Shown: positions 5,231 through 5,565 of the stretch, one piece after another | How positions within the stretch are numbered: position 1 is the stretch's first letter | Layout: each line of letters opens with the position of its first letter | Assembly (NCBI GenBank): GCA_002298965.1 | Contig: DBMN01000336.1 | Coordinates: forward strand, 1-5,565 | Source of the DNA: Rhizobiales bacterium UBA697 | GTDB taxonomy: Bacteria; Pseudomonadota; Alphaproteobacteria; Rhizobiales; Ancalomicrobiaceae | DNA length: 5,565 nucleotides | Reading direction: 5' to 3' | Translations under genes and position numbers: made by a program | The notes under the pieces: generated by a model | What the model was told of the DNA's origin: nothing | The model's database searches: none | The model's input: only the letters and a program-made list of their open reading frames with translations

Positions 5231-5451
5231 CGCATCCTCCCGAACAATGGCGGTCGACGCCGCGGATCGTGCCCGCGCCTCGGCGACCCGTCGAGCCGAT
5301 TCGCCGCATCTTCGACCACGATCGCGTGACATCGCGACGCGGAGGGGTCCTGCAGCGAATTGTTGTCCATTCGACCGCCTGCCCCCTCCCCGCCATGCGT
5401 CGGGTCGACTATCGTCGTCGCTTCCACAACGGCCGGTTCGGGAGCCGCACC
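5231..5451. other. Divergent intergenic region
   Basis: These 221 bases separate two genes for exported proteins transcribed away from each other, so both promoters should lie here. I found no convincing -35/-10 pair on either strand. Two short dyads are visible: CGCGT/ACGCG (5323-5327, 5337-5341) and CGAAT/ATTCG (5356-5360, 5369-5373). The second sits in the only AT-richer patch and could be a regulator site. A run of C with few interruptions lies at 5381-5392. Confidence 0.4.
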
Positions 5452-5565
5452 ATGGTCGCGTCGAGACGTCGCCTTCTCACCACCGCTTCGCGCTTCGGTC
5501 GCATCGCCGCCGCAGCCGTCCTCGCCGCGCCGCTCGCGGCCGCCGCCGCCCCCGCCGATCAGGCC
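5452..5565 (+). CDS. Start of an exported protein with Tat-like signal peptide (partial)
   Basis: An open frame begins at ATG 5452-5454, with GGGAG about 8 bases upstream, and runs off the right edge after 38 codons. The residues form a signal peptide: a basic N-region ASRRRLLT (3-10), which resembles the twin-arginine S-R-R-x-L-L pattern, then a long Ala-rich hydrophobic stretch (about 18-33) ending in AAAAAPA, a good signal-peptidase site. An in-frame ATG at 5395 would add 19 residues, but it lacks a ribosome binding site and would bury the signal peptide. The mature protein is outside the window, so no function can be given. It is divergent from the exported hydrolase and may share its control region. 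Confidence 0.65.
   Translation, partial: MVASRRRLLTTASRFGRIAAAAVLAAPLAAAAAPADQA

Overview
The window is high-GC DNA with strongly G/C-biased third codon positions. It most likely comes from an alphaproteobacterium of the Hyphomicrobiales (Rhizobiales). The main evidence is the gene trio pcm-like methyltransferase, tolC, popZ (DUF2497), which as I recall is a familiar neighbourhood in that order. The rhizobial-type TolC C-terminus (DKWIG..TPDG) and the PopZ N-terminal motif support this. I cannot name a genus. The content looks like ordinary chromosomal housekeeping sequence. I see no transposase, integrase, CRISPR array or phage gene.

Layout, left to right. Positions 1-398 (minus) hold the N-terminal part of popZ, cut by the window edge. 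Its upstream region contains a good promoter candidate overlapped by a nested dyad. Positions 552-1940 (minus) hold a TolC-family outer-membrane efflux channel with a GTG start. Positions 2212-2850 (minus) hold a protein-L-isoaspartate methyltransferase-family protein with a terminator behind it, so tolC is probably transcribed separately. Positions 3029-3102 (minus) are tRNA-Cys(GCA) with a clear promoter. Positions 3228-3512 (minus) hold a 94-residue hypothetical protein with four cysteines, unrecognised. Positions 3645-4184 (minus) hold cobU/cobP, the bifunctional cobinamide kinase/guanylyltransferase, standing alone. Positions 4361-4436 (plus) are tRNA-Asn(GTT), with a near-consensus promoter and a strong terminator. 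Positions 4502-5230 (minus) hold an exported alpha/beta-hydrolase-like protein, convergent with tRNA-Asn. Positions 5452 to the end (plus) begin a divergently transcribed exported protein with a Tat-like signal peptide, cut by the window edge.

No single pathway links these genes. PopZ organises the cell pole, TolC is the outer-membrane exit duct for efflux pumps and type I secretion, CobU acts late in cobalamin assembly, and the two tRNAs are independent units. I did not find a convincing new multi-gene system. The items most worth a second look are the small Cys-motif protein, the nested dyad on the popZ promoter, the altered hallmark motifs in the methyltransferase-like protein, and the exported hydrolase with its divergent partner.
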